Shown piece after piece: positions 9,140 through 18,350 of a stretch of DNA of 64,000 nt. The stretch comes from JBKHYJ01 sp046565505 (GTDB lineage: Bacteria > Acidobacteriota > Blastocatellia > UBA7656): the NCBI GenBank assembly GCA_046565505.1, contig JBKHYJ010000098.1, positions 93,631 through 157,630 on the forward strand, in the 5' to 3' direction. The notes beneath the pieces are model-generated. The model was not told the origin of the DNA and ran no database searches. It worked only from the letters and a program-made list of their open reading frames with translations. Position numbers and translations under genes: made by a program. Each line of letters starts with the position of its first letter. Position 1 is the stretch's first letter.

Positions 9140-9547
9140 CTAGGCTTCTTCGCCCTCCAGGGCGGCGCGGGTCCCCTCGCCTGCCTTGATCTTCTCTTCG
9201 CGGTAAGCCTGCTTACCTGCTTCGATAGCCGCCTGGATCTGCTCTTTCTGCCGCGCGGCCAGGTCGCCGACCGCGTCCGCCCCCTGGGAAACCCTCTCCC
9301 TGGCGGTGCCGTAAACGCCGGCTACTTTTTCGCTCGCGGTTCCGTACACCTCGGTCGCGCGCGTGCCGATGACTTTCGCGCCCTCGCCCGCAGCGTCTAT
9401 CCCGCGCTTGGTGTAATCGGCTATGTCCCCGCGCAGCTCGCGACCTGCTTTCGGGGCGAATAACAAAGCCAGTGTAGCCCCGATGCCTGCGCCTATCAGC
9501 AAGAACGTCAGCTTCTCAGAAGCCTGCGGACCATCGTTTTCAGCCAT
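9140..9547 (-). CDS. YtxH-domain stress protein
   Basis: A 135-residue small protein. A Gly/Ala-rich hydrophobic segment at residues 13-30 (LTFLLIGAGIGATLALLF) is followed at once by APKAGRELRGDI, the hallmark junction of the YtxH family. The rest is an Ala/Lys/Glu-rich amphipathic helix containing repeated VYGTA(S/R)E(K/R)V units. YtxH proteins are general stress proteins of uncertain mechanism at the membrane. A CAGGAGG lies 7 bases before the ATG. Its neighbour at 8339-8956 has the same architecture of one membrane helix plus a long helix. Confidence 0.85.
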   Translation of the reverse strand: MAENDGPQASEKLTFLLIGAGIGATLALLFAPKAGRELRGDIADYTKRGIDAAGEGAKVIGTRATEVYGTASEKVAGVYGTARERVSQGADAVGDLAARQKEQIQAAIEAGKQAYREEKIKAGEGTRAALEGEEA

Positions 9548-9662
9548 TGCTACCTCCTGACGAAATTAGTTACCCAAAATGCTGAATCCCAGCCATTCAA
9601 AGTCACTCCAATATATCACCTCGATTCGGGCAGGTACAAGACAAGCGCAATGGTGTTTGAGG

Positions 9663-11033
9663 TTAGATTTTAGAAGTTAGCTGGTGGAGGTCTGCGGGCG
9701 TCCGGGGCCCCTGGGCGTCGGGCACCTGAAACCCCGGCCCGGCCGCGCAGTAGAGGCGGTTGGGAGTGGCATGCGCGACCGTGACGCGGTGTATCCCGCT
9801 CGCGAGGTCGCCCTTGACCATCGCGACGTGGTTGCCGCGCGTGTGGCCCTGCGAGAATCCTTCGTCGGCCTTGCCCTTGACGAGCACCTCGACCTCGCGC
9901 CCGACCCATTTGCGATTCTGTTCGAGGGAGACTTCCTTCGACAATTCTATGAGCCGCCCGAGCCGCTCGACCTTCACCTCGCGGGGCACGTCTTTGAAGT
10001 GGGCCGCGGCGGGCGTCCCTTCGCGCTCGGAGTAAATGAACATGTAAGCGAAGTCGTAAGCGACTTCGCGGTAGAGCGAAAGCGTCTCTTCAAAATCTTC
10101 CTCGGTCTCGCCGGGGAAGCCCGCTATCAGGTCGGTCGAGATGGTCGCGTCGGGGAGAACCTCGCGCACCTGGCGCACGCGGCGGAGGTAGAACTCGCGG
10201 GTGTACTCGCGCGCCATGCGCTTCAGCACGCGGTCCGAGCCTGATTGCACGGGCAGGTGTATGTAGCGGCAGACGGCGGGCGTGTCCGCGATGCTCTCGA
10301 TTATCTCGTCGTCGAAATTCACGGGGTGCGAAGTGACGAACCGGACGCGGGGTATGCCCACGCGCCCGACCATGCGGAGCAACTCGGCGAACGACGGGAA
10401 GCCCGGCACCAAAGCTCTGCGCGCGCCCGTCCCCGGCGCGAGCCCGTACGAGTTGACATTCTGCCCGAGCAGCGTCACCTCGACCACGCCGGCCTCTTTC
10501 AAGGCGCGCGCCTCGTCGATTATGTCCCGCGCGGGGCGGGAGACTTCGGGCCCGCGTGTAGTCGGCACTATGCAATAGGTGCAGCGGTGGTTGCAGCCTC
10601 GCATGATGGTGAGGTGTGCAGTCACGGCCCCCGCGGGCGGCGGCGGCGAGTAGAACTGAAGCTCGCGTTTGAATTCAAACGACTGGAACTTGCCGGAAGT
10701 GATGGCGGGGACGATCTCTGTGATCGCGCCGGGGCCGAGCATGATGTCGACGCCGAACTTCTTCCCCATCCTGCGGCCTTCGGGAAGCTGCGCCAGGCAC
10801 CCCATCAGGCCGACGGTCAGGCCGCGGCGTTGTTTTTCTTTGCGAAGCTCGCCCAGCAGAGTCTGAGCCTTTTCGACGGGCTTGCCGCGCACGGCGCATG
10901 TGTTGACGAGCACCAGGTCGGCTTCGCGAAAGTCGTCGACGAACGAGTACCCCGCCCCCGCAAGCTCCGACTGAATGGCGTGGGTGTCGTACTCGTTCAT
11001 CTGACACCCGAATGTCACTACGTGCGCTCGCAT
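9663..11033 (-). CDS. miaB: tRNA-2-methylthio-N6-dimethylallyladenosine synthase
   Basis: MiaB, 456 residues, a radical SAM methylthiotransferase that modifies A37 of tRNAs reading UNN codons. The N-terminal UPF0004 domain supplies auxiliary cluster cysteines at C10 (FGCQMNEYD), C46 and C79. The radical SAM cluster is C147-xxx-C151-xx-C154 in RGCNHRCTYCIVP. A C-terminal TRAM-like domain (REVEVLVKGKADEGFSQGHT) binds RNA. FGCQMN and the segment GLMGCLAQ favour MiaB over MtaB or RimO. The ribosome-binding signal is weak (AGGAG 13 bases upstream). The C-terminal 40 residues after the TRAM domain are poorly conserved in appearance. Confidence 0.95.
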   Translation of the reverse strand: MRAHVVTFGCQMNEYDTHAIQSELAGAGYSFVDDFREADLVLVNTCAVRGKPVEKAQTLLGELRKEKQRRGLTVGLMGCLAQLPEGRRMGKKFGVDIMLGPGAITEIVPAITSGKFQSFEFKRELQFYSPPPPAGAVTAHLTIMRGCNHRCTYCIVPTTRGPEVSRPARDIIDEARALKEAGVVEVTLLGQNVNSYGLAPGTGARRALVPGFPSFAELLRMVGRVGIPRVRFVTSHPVNFDDEIIESIADTPAVCRYIHLPVQSGSDRVLKRMAREYTREFYLRRVRQVREVLPDATISTDLIAGFPGETEEDFEETLSLYREVAYDFAYMFIYSEREGTPAAAHFKDVPREVKVERLGRLIELSKEVSLEQNRKWVGREVEVLVKGKADEGFSQGHTRGNHVAMVKGDLASGIHRVTVAHATPNRLYCAAGPGFQVPDAQGPRTPADLHQLTSKI

Positions 11034-11178
11034 CAGTTGCTCGTGCTCCTAAGCTCGTATGCCGCCGGTCAGGTTTGACCCCGTCCGCGGGGTTAATTTT
11101 AGATATTACCATCGCGCCCGGACCGCCTGCTAGTGGCGACCGCCGGGCCCTCACGCCCTTGAATTAAATCACGGAAAA

Positions 11179-11207
11179 TTGACAAAAGAGACGGGCGAGC
11201 GGACAAT
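11179..11207 (+). promoter_or_regulatory. Sigma-70-type promoter for the HELVH protein
   Basis: Perfect TTGACA (11179-11184), a 17-bp spacer, then GACAAT (11202-11207). The predicted transcript start is about 28 bp before the ATG of the next gene. Confidence 0.6.
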
Positions 11208-11241
11208 TCTTCGGAGCCGAAGTTAATCACGAAAGGTATTC

Positions 11242-12570
11242 ATGATGTACAAAAGATTTTCAGCCGGCGCGGCCCTCGCGCTGGCTTTAGTGTTGATGGC
11301 GGGCGCCGGGGCCGGCGCGCACCAGGGCGCGGCCTCGATTAAGAAGCCGGACTCTGTCGCGCTGAATGCGACTGACGAGATACTCAAGACCGTCAGCCGG
11401 CTGCGCGAGCTGACCATAAAACATATGGTGAAGGCAGGATTCAAGTCCAAGGACGAGATCGAGGCCTCCGTCATACGCGACCTCGACGCCAACACCCCGC
11501 CCGAAGAATTCGACGCGACGCAGAAGACGCTCGTCAAGCTCGGGCTGGTCCGCAAAGATTTCCGCCTGCGCGATTTCATAGTGAAGCTGTTGCGCGAACA
11601 GGTAGCGGGCTACTACGAGCCCAAGACTAAAGAGTTTTACCTCGCCGCGTGGCTGCCGCTCTCAGACCAGAAGAAAGTCATAGCCCACGAGCTGGTACAC
11701 GCGCTCCAAGACCAGCATTTCAACCTGCGCCGGTTCGAGCGGTGGCCTAAAGGCGATTCCGACGCGGAACTCGCGCTGCACGCCCTCGTCGAGGGCGAAG
11801 CGACGCTGGTCATGATTCAGTATGACTTCGAGCAGCAGGGGATGCGACTCGACATGACCAAGCTCGGCCCGCTCACGGACCGCCTCCTCGAAGGGGATAC
11901 GAACGAGGACGATCCTAAATACCCCGTGCTGTCGTCGGCCCCGAACGTCATGCGCGAGAACCTCCAATTCCCCTACGTCTACGGCGCGGGCTTTGCGCAG
12001 GCGGTCTTGAAGCACCTTTCGTGGCAGGGGCTGGATAGGGCTTACGAGTACTTGCCCGCCTCGACCGAACAGATAATGCACCCCGAGCGATTTCTCGCGC
12101 GTGACAACCCCGTGAAGGTCGACCTGCCCGACCTAGCCGCCGCCTTCGGGCAGGACTGGAAGCAATCCGCCGCCGACGTGAATGGCGAGTTCGGCTACCA
12201 GGTCATTCTGGGCGAGTTCATACCGAAGCCGGCCGCCCGGCGCGCCGCCACCGGATGGGGCGGCGACCGCTACGCTCTTTATGAAAACAGGGCGGACGGC
12301 GCGGCGGCGCTCGTCGAGTACACGACCTGGGACAGCGCGCTAGAGGCGAAAGAATTCTTCGACGCATACGCGGAGCGGACGGAAAAGCGTTATAAGGTGG
12401 GCCGGGCGGCAGAGGCCGGTCAGGGGCCGCGCGTCTACGAAACTGCCGAGGGGTTGGCGTCGATTGAGTTGCGCGATAAAGACGTTTTGATAGTCGAAGG
12501 CGCTCAAGCCCGCGATCAGTTGGCGCGCGTTTCGGCGCGGGCTTGGCAGAGCAAGAAGTCAGCGAGGTGA
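11242..12570 (+). CDS. Exported HExxH metallopeptidase-like protein
   Basis: A 442-residue protein with a Sec signal peptide (residues 1-27, ALALALVLMAGAGAGA). The putative zinc site is H149-E-L-V-H153 in KKVIAHELVHALQDQHF. A downstream glutamate in LHALVEGEATLVM, near residue 188, could be the third ligand, as in gluzincins. The segment before it (LLREQVAGYYEPKTKEFYL) is typical of a group of uncharacterised acidobacterial proteins. The substrate is unknown and the C-terminal 150 residues match nothing I recognise. A strong promoter lies immediately upstream. An ATG three bases downstream is an equally plausible start. Confidence 0.75.
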   Translation: MMYKRFSAGAALALALVLMAGAGAGAHQGAASIKKPDSVALNATDEILKTVSRLRELTIKHMVKAGFKSKDEIEASVIRDLDANTPPEEFDATQKTLVKLGLVRKDFRLRDFIVKLLREQVAGYYEPKTKEFYLAAWLPLSDQKKVIAHELVHALQDQHFNLRRFERWPKGDSDAELALHALVEGEATLVMIQYDFEQQGMRLDMTKLGPLTDRLLEGDTNEDDPKYPVLSSAPNVMRENLQFPYVYGAGFAQAVLKHLSWQGLDRAYEYLPASTEQIMHPERFLARDNPVKVDLPDLAAAFGQDWKQSAADVNGEFGYQVILGEFIPKPAARRAATGWGGDRYALYENRADGAAALVEYTTWDSALEAKEFFDAYAERTEKRYKVGRAAEAGQGPRVYETAEGLASIELRDKDVLIVEGAQARDQLARVSARAWQSKKSAR

Positions 12571-12729
12571 CGCGGCCCGCGCGGGACACCCGCAACGGCC
12601 CCCCCCGCTGACGAGCCGCCAGTCTTGCTCGGGCCTTGCGGCTTTGAGTCAGCCCCGAACGTCGGGGGGCGAGCCCGCCCCTGACGGAATCCTATTCGCC
12701 CGCTATTCGACGCCCGGAAATCAACAGTT

Positions 12730-15363
12730 ATGATGGAGAGAAAATCCCGCTTCGCAGCCGCGATCATATCGATCACATTCTTCACGAACGCCACTATTTT
12801 TTCTGTCGCCGCCCGCGTAACGGGAGATCAATCTGGCGCGACTGACCTACGGGCCGAAGAGTCGGCAGTCGCGGAGCCGCTTCAGTCGAAGCCAGCATTC
12901 GCGCAATCGACCAAGCTCGCCAAGCTTGCCCGCGACGTAGTCGCCGCCGCGGTCGCCCAATTCGGCAAAGGCGGGCTTACAGCCGATAAAATCGCGCTCA
13001 CGGTCATCGACCTTAACGACCGGCAGCGCCCGGAATGGGCCAGCCACAGGGGCCAGGAGCAGATATACCCGGCCAGCGTCGTGAAGCTATTCTACCTTGT
13101 GGCGGCTCATCACCAGATGGAGTCCGGCGCGCTCAAGCAGACCCCGGAGCTTGAGCGCGCGCTGCGGGATATGATCGTCGATTCGTCGAACGACGCGACT
13201 CACCTGGTCGTCGACGCGGTGACGAACACGACCGCGGGCCCGGAGCTTGACGAAGCGGCGCTCGGGGAGTGGCTGGAGAAGCGAAACGCGGTCAACCGTT
13301 ACTTCGCCGGTCTCGGGTACGAGAAGATCAACGTCAATCAGAAGCCCTGGTGCGAGGGCCCCTACGGGCGAGAGCGCCAGGGGCTGGGGCCGAACTTCGA
13401 GAACCGCAATAAGCTGACTACGGAAGCCGTCTCGCGACTGATGTACGAGATCGTGACCGGCGCGGCCGTCTCTCCCGCGCGCAGCCGGGCGATGATGAGC
13501 CTGCTGCGGCGCGACCCATCCACGAAATCGGCAGACCCCGATGACCAGGCGACGGGCTTTCTGGGCAAATCGCTCCCGCCAAGCTCTGTGCTCTACTCCA
13601 AAGCGGGGTGGACTTCCAGCACCAGGCACGACGCGGCTTACATACGCCTGCCCAACGGCGCGGAGTATATACTTACGGCCTTCACCGTTGACAACTCCGG
13701 GCAGGGGGGTATACTGCCGTTCGTGTCTCGCCTGATCGCAGAAGACTTCTCTCGCGCGCACGTGTCGGCGGACCTCGTCTTAACGAATGGCCGCGTATGG
13801 ACGGGCAATAAATCACTCCCGTGGGCGGAGGCGGTCGCGTCGCGCGGCGAGCGGATCATCGGCGTGGGCTCGGGCGAAGAAATCAGAAAGCTCATTACCC
13901 CCCGGACCCGCGTCATCGACCTCAAAGGGGGGCTGGCCCTCCCGGGCTTCATAGACGACCACACCCATTTCATGAGCGGCGGGTTCCAACTGCTCTCGGT
14001 TGACCTGCGCGACGCGGCCACCGAGGAAGAGTTCGCGCGGCGCATCAAAGAGAAGGCCGAAAAAATTGGCGCGAACAGGTGGATCACGGGCGGCGACTGG
14101 GACCATGAACTCTGGCCCGGCGGCCCGCTGCCGACTAAAGAATTGATAGACCGCCACACGCCGAACAACCCCGTGTTCGTCTCCAGGCTGGACGGTCACA
14201 TGGCGTTGGCAAACAGCGTCGCGCTCCGGCTCGCGAAGATAACGAAAGATACTCAAGACCCGCCGGGCGGGACCATCGTTAGGGACCCGAAGACGGGCGA
14301 GCCGACGGGCGTGCTAAAAGACGCGGCGATGGGGCTGGTGTGGCCGCTCGTCCCGGACCCGAGCGAAGCGGAATACGACGAGGCGCTCGCGGCCGCGATG
14401 AAAGAGGCGGCGCGCGTCGGGGTGACTTCGATCCAGGACATAACCGCGTGGCCTCACTACGAAGTCTACAAGAGATTCCGCGACGCGGACCGCTTGACCG
14501 TACGCATCTACGCGCGCACGCCGCTCACGCAGTGGAAGCGGCAGGCGGACCTCGCCGCGCGGCAGGGCAAAGGCGACGACTGGCTGAGGCTCGGCGGGTT
14601 GAAGGCATTCATGGATGGGTCGCTCGGCTCGACCACCGCGCTGTTCTTCGAGCCATTCGCGGACGCGCCCGGCACGTCCGGACTGATGGCCGATGACAAC
14701 ATCCCCGAAGGCACGATGAAAAAGAATATCAAGGATGCCGACCGGGCCGGCCTACAGTGCTCGATCCATGCCATCGGCGACAGGGCGAATAGCATCACGC
14801 TGAATTACTTTGAAGAGGTGGCGAAAGAGAACGGCCCGCGCGACAGGCGGTTCCGCATAGAGCATGCGCAGCACGTCCTCCCACCCGACATCGCGCGGTT
14901 CGCCAGGCTCGGCGTCATCGCGTCGGCGCAGCCTTATCATGCGATTGACGACGGCCGCTGGGCAGAGAAGCGCATCGGCCCCGTAAGAATAAAAACCACC
15001 TACCCGTTCCGCTCGTTCCTCGACGCGAATGTTACGCTCGTATTCGGCTCCGACTGGACCGTCGCGCCGCTATCGCCCGTCCTGGGAATTTACGCGGCGG
15101 TCACGCGCGCCACGCTCGACGGCAAGAACCCTCGCGGATGGGTCCCCGAACAGAAGGTTACGGTCGAAGAGGCCGTCCGGGCTTACACTTCGTCTTGCGC
15201 TTACGCGGAGTTCGCGGAAGCCGTCAAAGGCACACTCGAAATCGGCAAGCTCGCAGACGTAGTCGTTTTGTCCCACGACATATTCCGCATTGACCCCGCC
15301 GAGATAGAAAAGACCGGCGTGGTCTACACGGTCGTGGGCGGGCGCGTAGTGTATGAGAAATGA
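12730..15363 (+). CDS. Fusion: serine beta-lactamase-like domain plus YtcJ-type amidohydrolase
   Basis: One uninterrupted 877-residue frame with two enzymes. Residues 1-29 form a signal peptide. Residues 60-335 resemble the class A beta-lactamase/serine hydrolase fold: S116-V-V-K119 (SxxK), S152-S-N154 (SDN-like) and K291-A-G293 (KTG-like). Residues 346-877 are an amidohydrolase-3 domain of YtcJ type: LVLTNGRVWTG, LPGFIDDHTHF (HxH at 411/413), a Lys in GLKAFMDGSLGSTT, CSIHAIGDRA, RIEHAQHV and FGSDWTVAP. Neither half looks degraded. The domains join at about residues 335-346 (LIAEDFSRAHVSADLVLTNG), and no start codon with a ribosome-binding site lies there. It probably acts in the periplasm on an amide or cyclic-amide substrate; the exact substrate is unknown. 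Confidence 0.85.
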   Translation: MMERKSRFAAAIISITFFTNATIFSVAARVTGDQSGATDLRAEESAVAEPLQSKPAFAQSTKLAKLARDVVAAAVAQFGKGGLTADKIALTVIDLNDRQRPEWASHRGQEQIYPASVVKLFYLVAAHHQMESGALKQTPELERALRDMIVDSSNDATHLVVDAVTNTTAGPELDEAALGEWLEKRNAVNRYFAGLGYEKINVNQKPWCEGPYGRERQGLGPNFENRNKLTTEAVSRLMYEIVTGAAVSPARSRAMMSLLRRDPSTKSADPDDQATGFLGKSLPPSSVLYSKAGWTSSTRHDAAYIRLPNGAEYILTAFTVDNSGQGGILPFVSRLIAEDFSRAHVSADLVLTNGRVWTGNKSLPWAEAVASRGERIIGVGSGEEIRKLITPRTRVIDLKGGLALPGFIDDHTHFMSGGFQLLSVDLRDAATEEEFARRIKEKAEKIGANRWITGGDWDHELWPGGPLPTKELIDRHTPNNPVFVSRLDGHMALANSVALRLAKITKDTQDPPGGTIVRDPKTGEPTGVLKDAAMGLVWPLVPDPSEAEYDEALAAAMKEAARVGVTSIQDITAWPHYEVYKRFRDADRLTVRIYARTPLTQWKRQADLAARQGKGDDWLRLGGLKAFMDGSLGSTTALFFEPFADAPGTSGLMADDNIPEGTMKKNIKDADRAGLQCSIHAIGDRANSITLNYFEEVAKENGPRDRRFRIEHAQHVLPPDIARFARLGVIASAQPYHAIDDGRWAEKRIGPVRIKTTYPFRSFLDANVTLVFGSDWTVAPLSPVLGIYAAVTRATLDGKNPRGWVPEQKVTVEEAVRAYTSSCAYAEFAEAVKGTLEIGKLADVVVLSHDIFRIDPAEIEKTGVVYTVVGGRVVYEK

Positions 15364-15730
15364 CACAAGCTCATGCCCGAAATGACACCCTTGAGTCATG
15401 CGCCCGGATGCGCGTCGCTCTAACCCTGTACCAAAATTCTTAATAGGCTTCGCCTGCTCGTAAGGCCCAGCGCGCGCCCGGCGCACACGCTTACGCGCGC
15501 AAGGGTCTCGCCTTTCGTTATGGTTGATCCGAACACGATATAGTGTAGGGACCGCGCGCCGCCCATGTTTAATAAGGCTACAGCGACTCCCTAATCGGGA
15601 CCCTAACTTGCATCACGAATCGAGTAAGGCGCCCGCCCTTGTCGGGCCGGAAAGGCCTATTTTTGGGCATCATTGTTGCAGTAATTATGCTTCTACAATA
15701 CCGAGCCGGGGGTAAGAAGGAGTGAACCGT
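15364..15730. other. Intergenic region, no convincing gene
   Basis: A 367-bp gap. A possible -10 (TACAAT, 15694-15699) lies about 30 bp before the next ATG, but the best upstream TTGTTG (15673-15678) is only 15 bp away, so a promoter is only suggested. AAGGAG at 15717-15722 is the ribosome-binding site that fixes the next start at 15731. The 63-codon frame here has no coding character. Confidence 0.4.
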
Positions 15731-18256
15731 ATGCCCAAACAATTCATTAAGCGATTCTCAAAAATCCCGCCGCATGTCGCCATAATATCTGTTTTGGTCG
15801 CGGTCATAGGCGCGTCGGGACTCGCGTTGTTATTGACTAAATCGGAGCCGAAAGCGGAGGCGCTCACCGCGCCGCGTGCCGCGCGCATCGAGCGCGTAGA
15901 TGGCAGCGTAGGCCTCGCGCATGGCTTCAATAGCAATGCCCAGGCCGACTGGACCGAGGCCGCGCTCAACGCGCCGCTCACGACGGGCGATCGCATCTAT
16001 GCCGGCGATGATTCACATGCGGCGGTCGCTTTCACGGGGCGCAACTACGCGAGGTTGAACCCGGGGGCTTCGCTCGACGTGCTGTCGCTTTCAGACCGCA
16101 GGACGCAGCTCGCGCTGCGCGACGGCTCCGCGATCTTCGACATAGGCGATCTCGGCGACGACGAATTGTTTGAGATAGCGACCCCGAATGGCGCGGTCGA
16201 TTTCAACGAGCCGGGCCTCTATCAAGTGGGCATAGACGACGGCGGCAACAGCATCGTTTCCGTGTTGAGCGGGCTCGCGGAAGTGGTCGGGCTGGCGGGG
16301 ACGGGCCAGGTAAGCAAAGGTGAGATACTCACTCTCGCGGGGCAGGCGGCCGCGCAGATTCTACTTTCAAAGATAGCGCCCGACCTCGCGGGCAACATCG
16401 TAGACGACTACTACGATTACCGTTACCCGAACGCCTACGATGGGCGTTACAGCGACTACGACGCTTACCTCAGCGACCCTTACTACTACGACCCATACCG
16501 GGAGTCGGCCGGCTACAGGTATTTGCCACAGGACATCCCCGGGGTCTATGACCTCGACCGCTATGGCGACTGGGCGGACGTCGATGGTTACGGCCGGTGC
16601 TGGGCGCCGCGCGTGAGCGCGGGGTGGTCGCCGTACCGCGATGGCTACTGGGACGCGAATGACACTTGGGGGCCGACCTGGGTCTCTCGTGAGCCGTGGG
16701 GTTACGCGCCTTATCACTACGGCCGTTGGGCGTACTTGAACAATCAGAGGTGGGTGTGGGTCCCTTCCGACGCGATACGCCAGCCGGTCTATTCGCCCGC
16801 GCTCGTCGCCTTCATCCCGCTGCAACAGACGAGTCAGATCGCGTGGGTCCCGCTCGCCCCGGGCGAGCAGTACGTGCCGAGGTATTACGACGCGAGCTAT
16901 CAGCCACAGTACCTGGCACCGGCCGAGGTGATATCACAGGTGGTGAGCGTCAGGCAGAGCTACGCGAACATGAGTTACCCGTCCGCGGTTACCGTTATAC
17001 CTGAGCAGCACTTTACGCGCGAAATCGACCCGCGCGTTGTGACGGCGGCGAGCCCGCAACTGATCGCGCAAGCTCAACCCATGCTCGACCCATACGCCAT
17101 CGACAATCTCCGTCAGGCGGCCTTGAGGGATAAAGACGCGCGGCGAAGAATCAAGGTCCCGAGCGACGTTCAGCAGGAAGTATTCGGCACGCCCGTTATA
17201 ACCAGCGTGCGTCCCGTGATTTCGCAAGTGCGCCCGGACCTATACCAGGCGCTTCAAACTGAGCAGGTGACGGAGAAGCAGAGGAAGAAAAGGCTGAAGC
17301 CGGACGACGGCGGGCAAGTGGTGGCCGCGCGCCGCTGGGACGGGTTGCCGCAGACTCAAGCGCCGCGGCCCGACGCGTCACCAGCCGCCCAGCAGCGAGA
17401 GCAGCGCATGGCGGCACTCGCCTCACAGGCGGCTCAAGGCGACAAGGCGGCGCGGCGAGAGATGCGCGAGCTTAAACGCGAGCAGCGCAGGGAGGGCCGC
17501 GGGGCGCAGGAGCAGCCGGTCGCATCACAACCCGCGGCGCGGCAAGACATGACGCGCGAGCAACGCAAAGAGCAAAGGCGAGCCGAGCGCGCGCAGCGGG
17601 AAGCGGCTTCCCAACAGCAGGCCGGGCGGCCGGCTCAGCCTGACCAGACGCGGGCACAGCGCAAAGAACTAAAGCGGCTTGAGCGACAGCAGCGAGAGGC
17701 CGCGTCACAGCAGGCCGATGCGCAGCGACAGAACGCGCGGCAACAAAACGAGCAGCGCAAGCTGATGATGCAACAGGCCCGCGCTCAACGCGCGCAACAG
17801 GAGTCCGTCGCGCAGCAGGCCCAGGTTAATCAACAGCGCGAGCAGATGAAAGCCCAACGCCGCGCAGAACGCCAGCAGCGTGCGGTGATCGAAGGGCAAC
17901 AAAGGCAGGCCTACGGGCAAGCCCAGTACGATCAAGAGCGCGAGGCGCGTAAGGCGCAGAGGCGCGCCGAGCGCCAGCAGCGCGAGCAGCAGGTGATGAA
18001 TCAACAGCGCGCGGTCCAACAACAGCAGAACGAGCAGCGCAAGCAGATGATCGTAATGCAGCAGGCCGATAAGGACCGCCAGCAGCGCAAGATGGAACGC
18101 CGCGCCGCGCGCGAGCAGGCCCAGCAGCCGCAAGCCGCTCCGCAGGCGCAGCGTGCGCCCGCTTACATGGGCCCCCCGGTTCAACAGAATCAGGCCGACA
18201 AAGCTCAGCGCCGGGCCGAGCGCGAGCAGCGCAGGGCTGAAAAACGTAAGCCGTAG
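15731..18256 (+). CDS. FecR/DUF6600 protein with long basic Gln/Arg-rich tail
   Basis: A protein of 841 residues. An N-terminal membrane segment or signal anchor (about 18-40, AIISVLVAVIGASGLALLL) is followed by a FecR-like domain (about 45-200; RIERVDGSVGLAHG, LTTGDRIYAGDDSHAAVAF). A Tyr/Asp-rich stretch leads into a Trp-rich DUF6600-like block (WADVDGYGRCWAPRV, WSPYRDGYW, REPWGYAPYHYGRW, WVWVP). From about residue 540 to the end the chain is low-complexity and rich in Gln, Arg, Ala and Glu (QQREQRMAALASQAAQ, many ERQQRE units), predicted to be a long charged helix. The ATG at 15731 has AAGGAG 8 bases upstream; a GTG nine bases earlier is less likely. A perfect terminator follows. Role unknown; FecR-type domains are often anti-sigma or surface modules. 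Confidence 0.8.
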   Translation: MPKQFIKRFSKIPPHVAIISVLVAVIGASGLALLLTKSEPKAEALTAPRAARIERVDGSVGLAHGFNSNAQADWTEAALNAPLTTGDRIYAGDDSHAAVAFTGRNYARLNPGASLDVLSLSDRRTQLALRDGSAIFDIGDLGDDELFEIATPNGAVDFNEPGLYQVGIDDGGNSIVSVLSGLAEVVGLAGTGQVSKGEILTLAGQAAAQILLSKIAPDLAGNIVDDYYDYRYPNAYDGRYSDYDAYLSDPYYYDPYRESAGYRYLPQDIPGVYDLDRYGDWADVDGYGRCWAPRVSAGWSPYRDGYWDANDTWGPTWVSREPWGYAPYHYGRWAYLNNQRWVWVPSDAIRQPVYSPALVAFIPLQQTSQIAWVPLAPGEQYVPRYYDASYQPQYLAPAEVISQVVSVRQSYANMSYPSAVTVIPEQHFTREIDPRVVTAASPQLIAQAQPMLDPYAIDNLRQAALRDKDARRRIKVPSDVQQEVFGTPVITSVRPVISQVRPDLYQALQTEQVTEKQRKKRLKPDDGGQVVAARRWDGLPQTQAPRPDASPAAQQREQRMAALASQAAQGDKAARREMRELKREQRREGRGAQEQPVASQPAARQDMTREQRKEQRRAERAQREAASQQQAGRPAQPDQTRAQRKELKRLERQQREAASQQADAQRQNARQQNEQRKLMMQQARAQRAQQESVAQQAQVNQQREQMKAQRRAERQQRAVIEGQQRQAYGQAQYDQEREARKAQRRAERQQREQQVMNQQRAVQQQQNEQRKQMIVMQQADKDRQQRKMERRAAREQAQQPQAAPQAQRAPAYMGPPVQQNQADKAQRRAEREQRRAEKRKP

Positions 18257-18283
18257 TTTTCATGCCGTCGGTACTATCAGATA

Positions 18284-18327
18284 GCCGGGCGAGTTCGATT
18301 GGTCGAACTCGCCCGGCATTTTTGTTT
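18284..18327 (+). terminator. Rho-independent terminator after the FecR/DUF6600 gene
   Basis: A perfect 15-bp stem (18284-18298 with 18303-18317) closes a TTGG loop and is followed by ATTTTTGTTT. It lies 27 bp past the stop codon. The opposite-strand rhodanese gene ends just beyond it, but there is no T-tract in that direction. Confidence 0.92.
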
Positions 18328-18350
18328 GGAGGATGCCGCGAGGCGGCGCG

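Noticed and set aside
9658..9680. TTAGATTTTAGAAGTTAG at the end of miaB as a further copy of the spacer arm
   Set aside because: Only one unit resembles the 7-mer and there is no facing arm, so chance similarity is more likely.
11084..11112. A CCCCG/CGGGG hairpin near 11085-11100 considered as a terminator
   Set aside because: It lies upstream of miaB between divergent genes, so no transcript would need to stop there.
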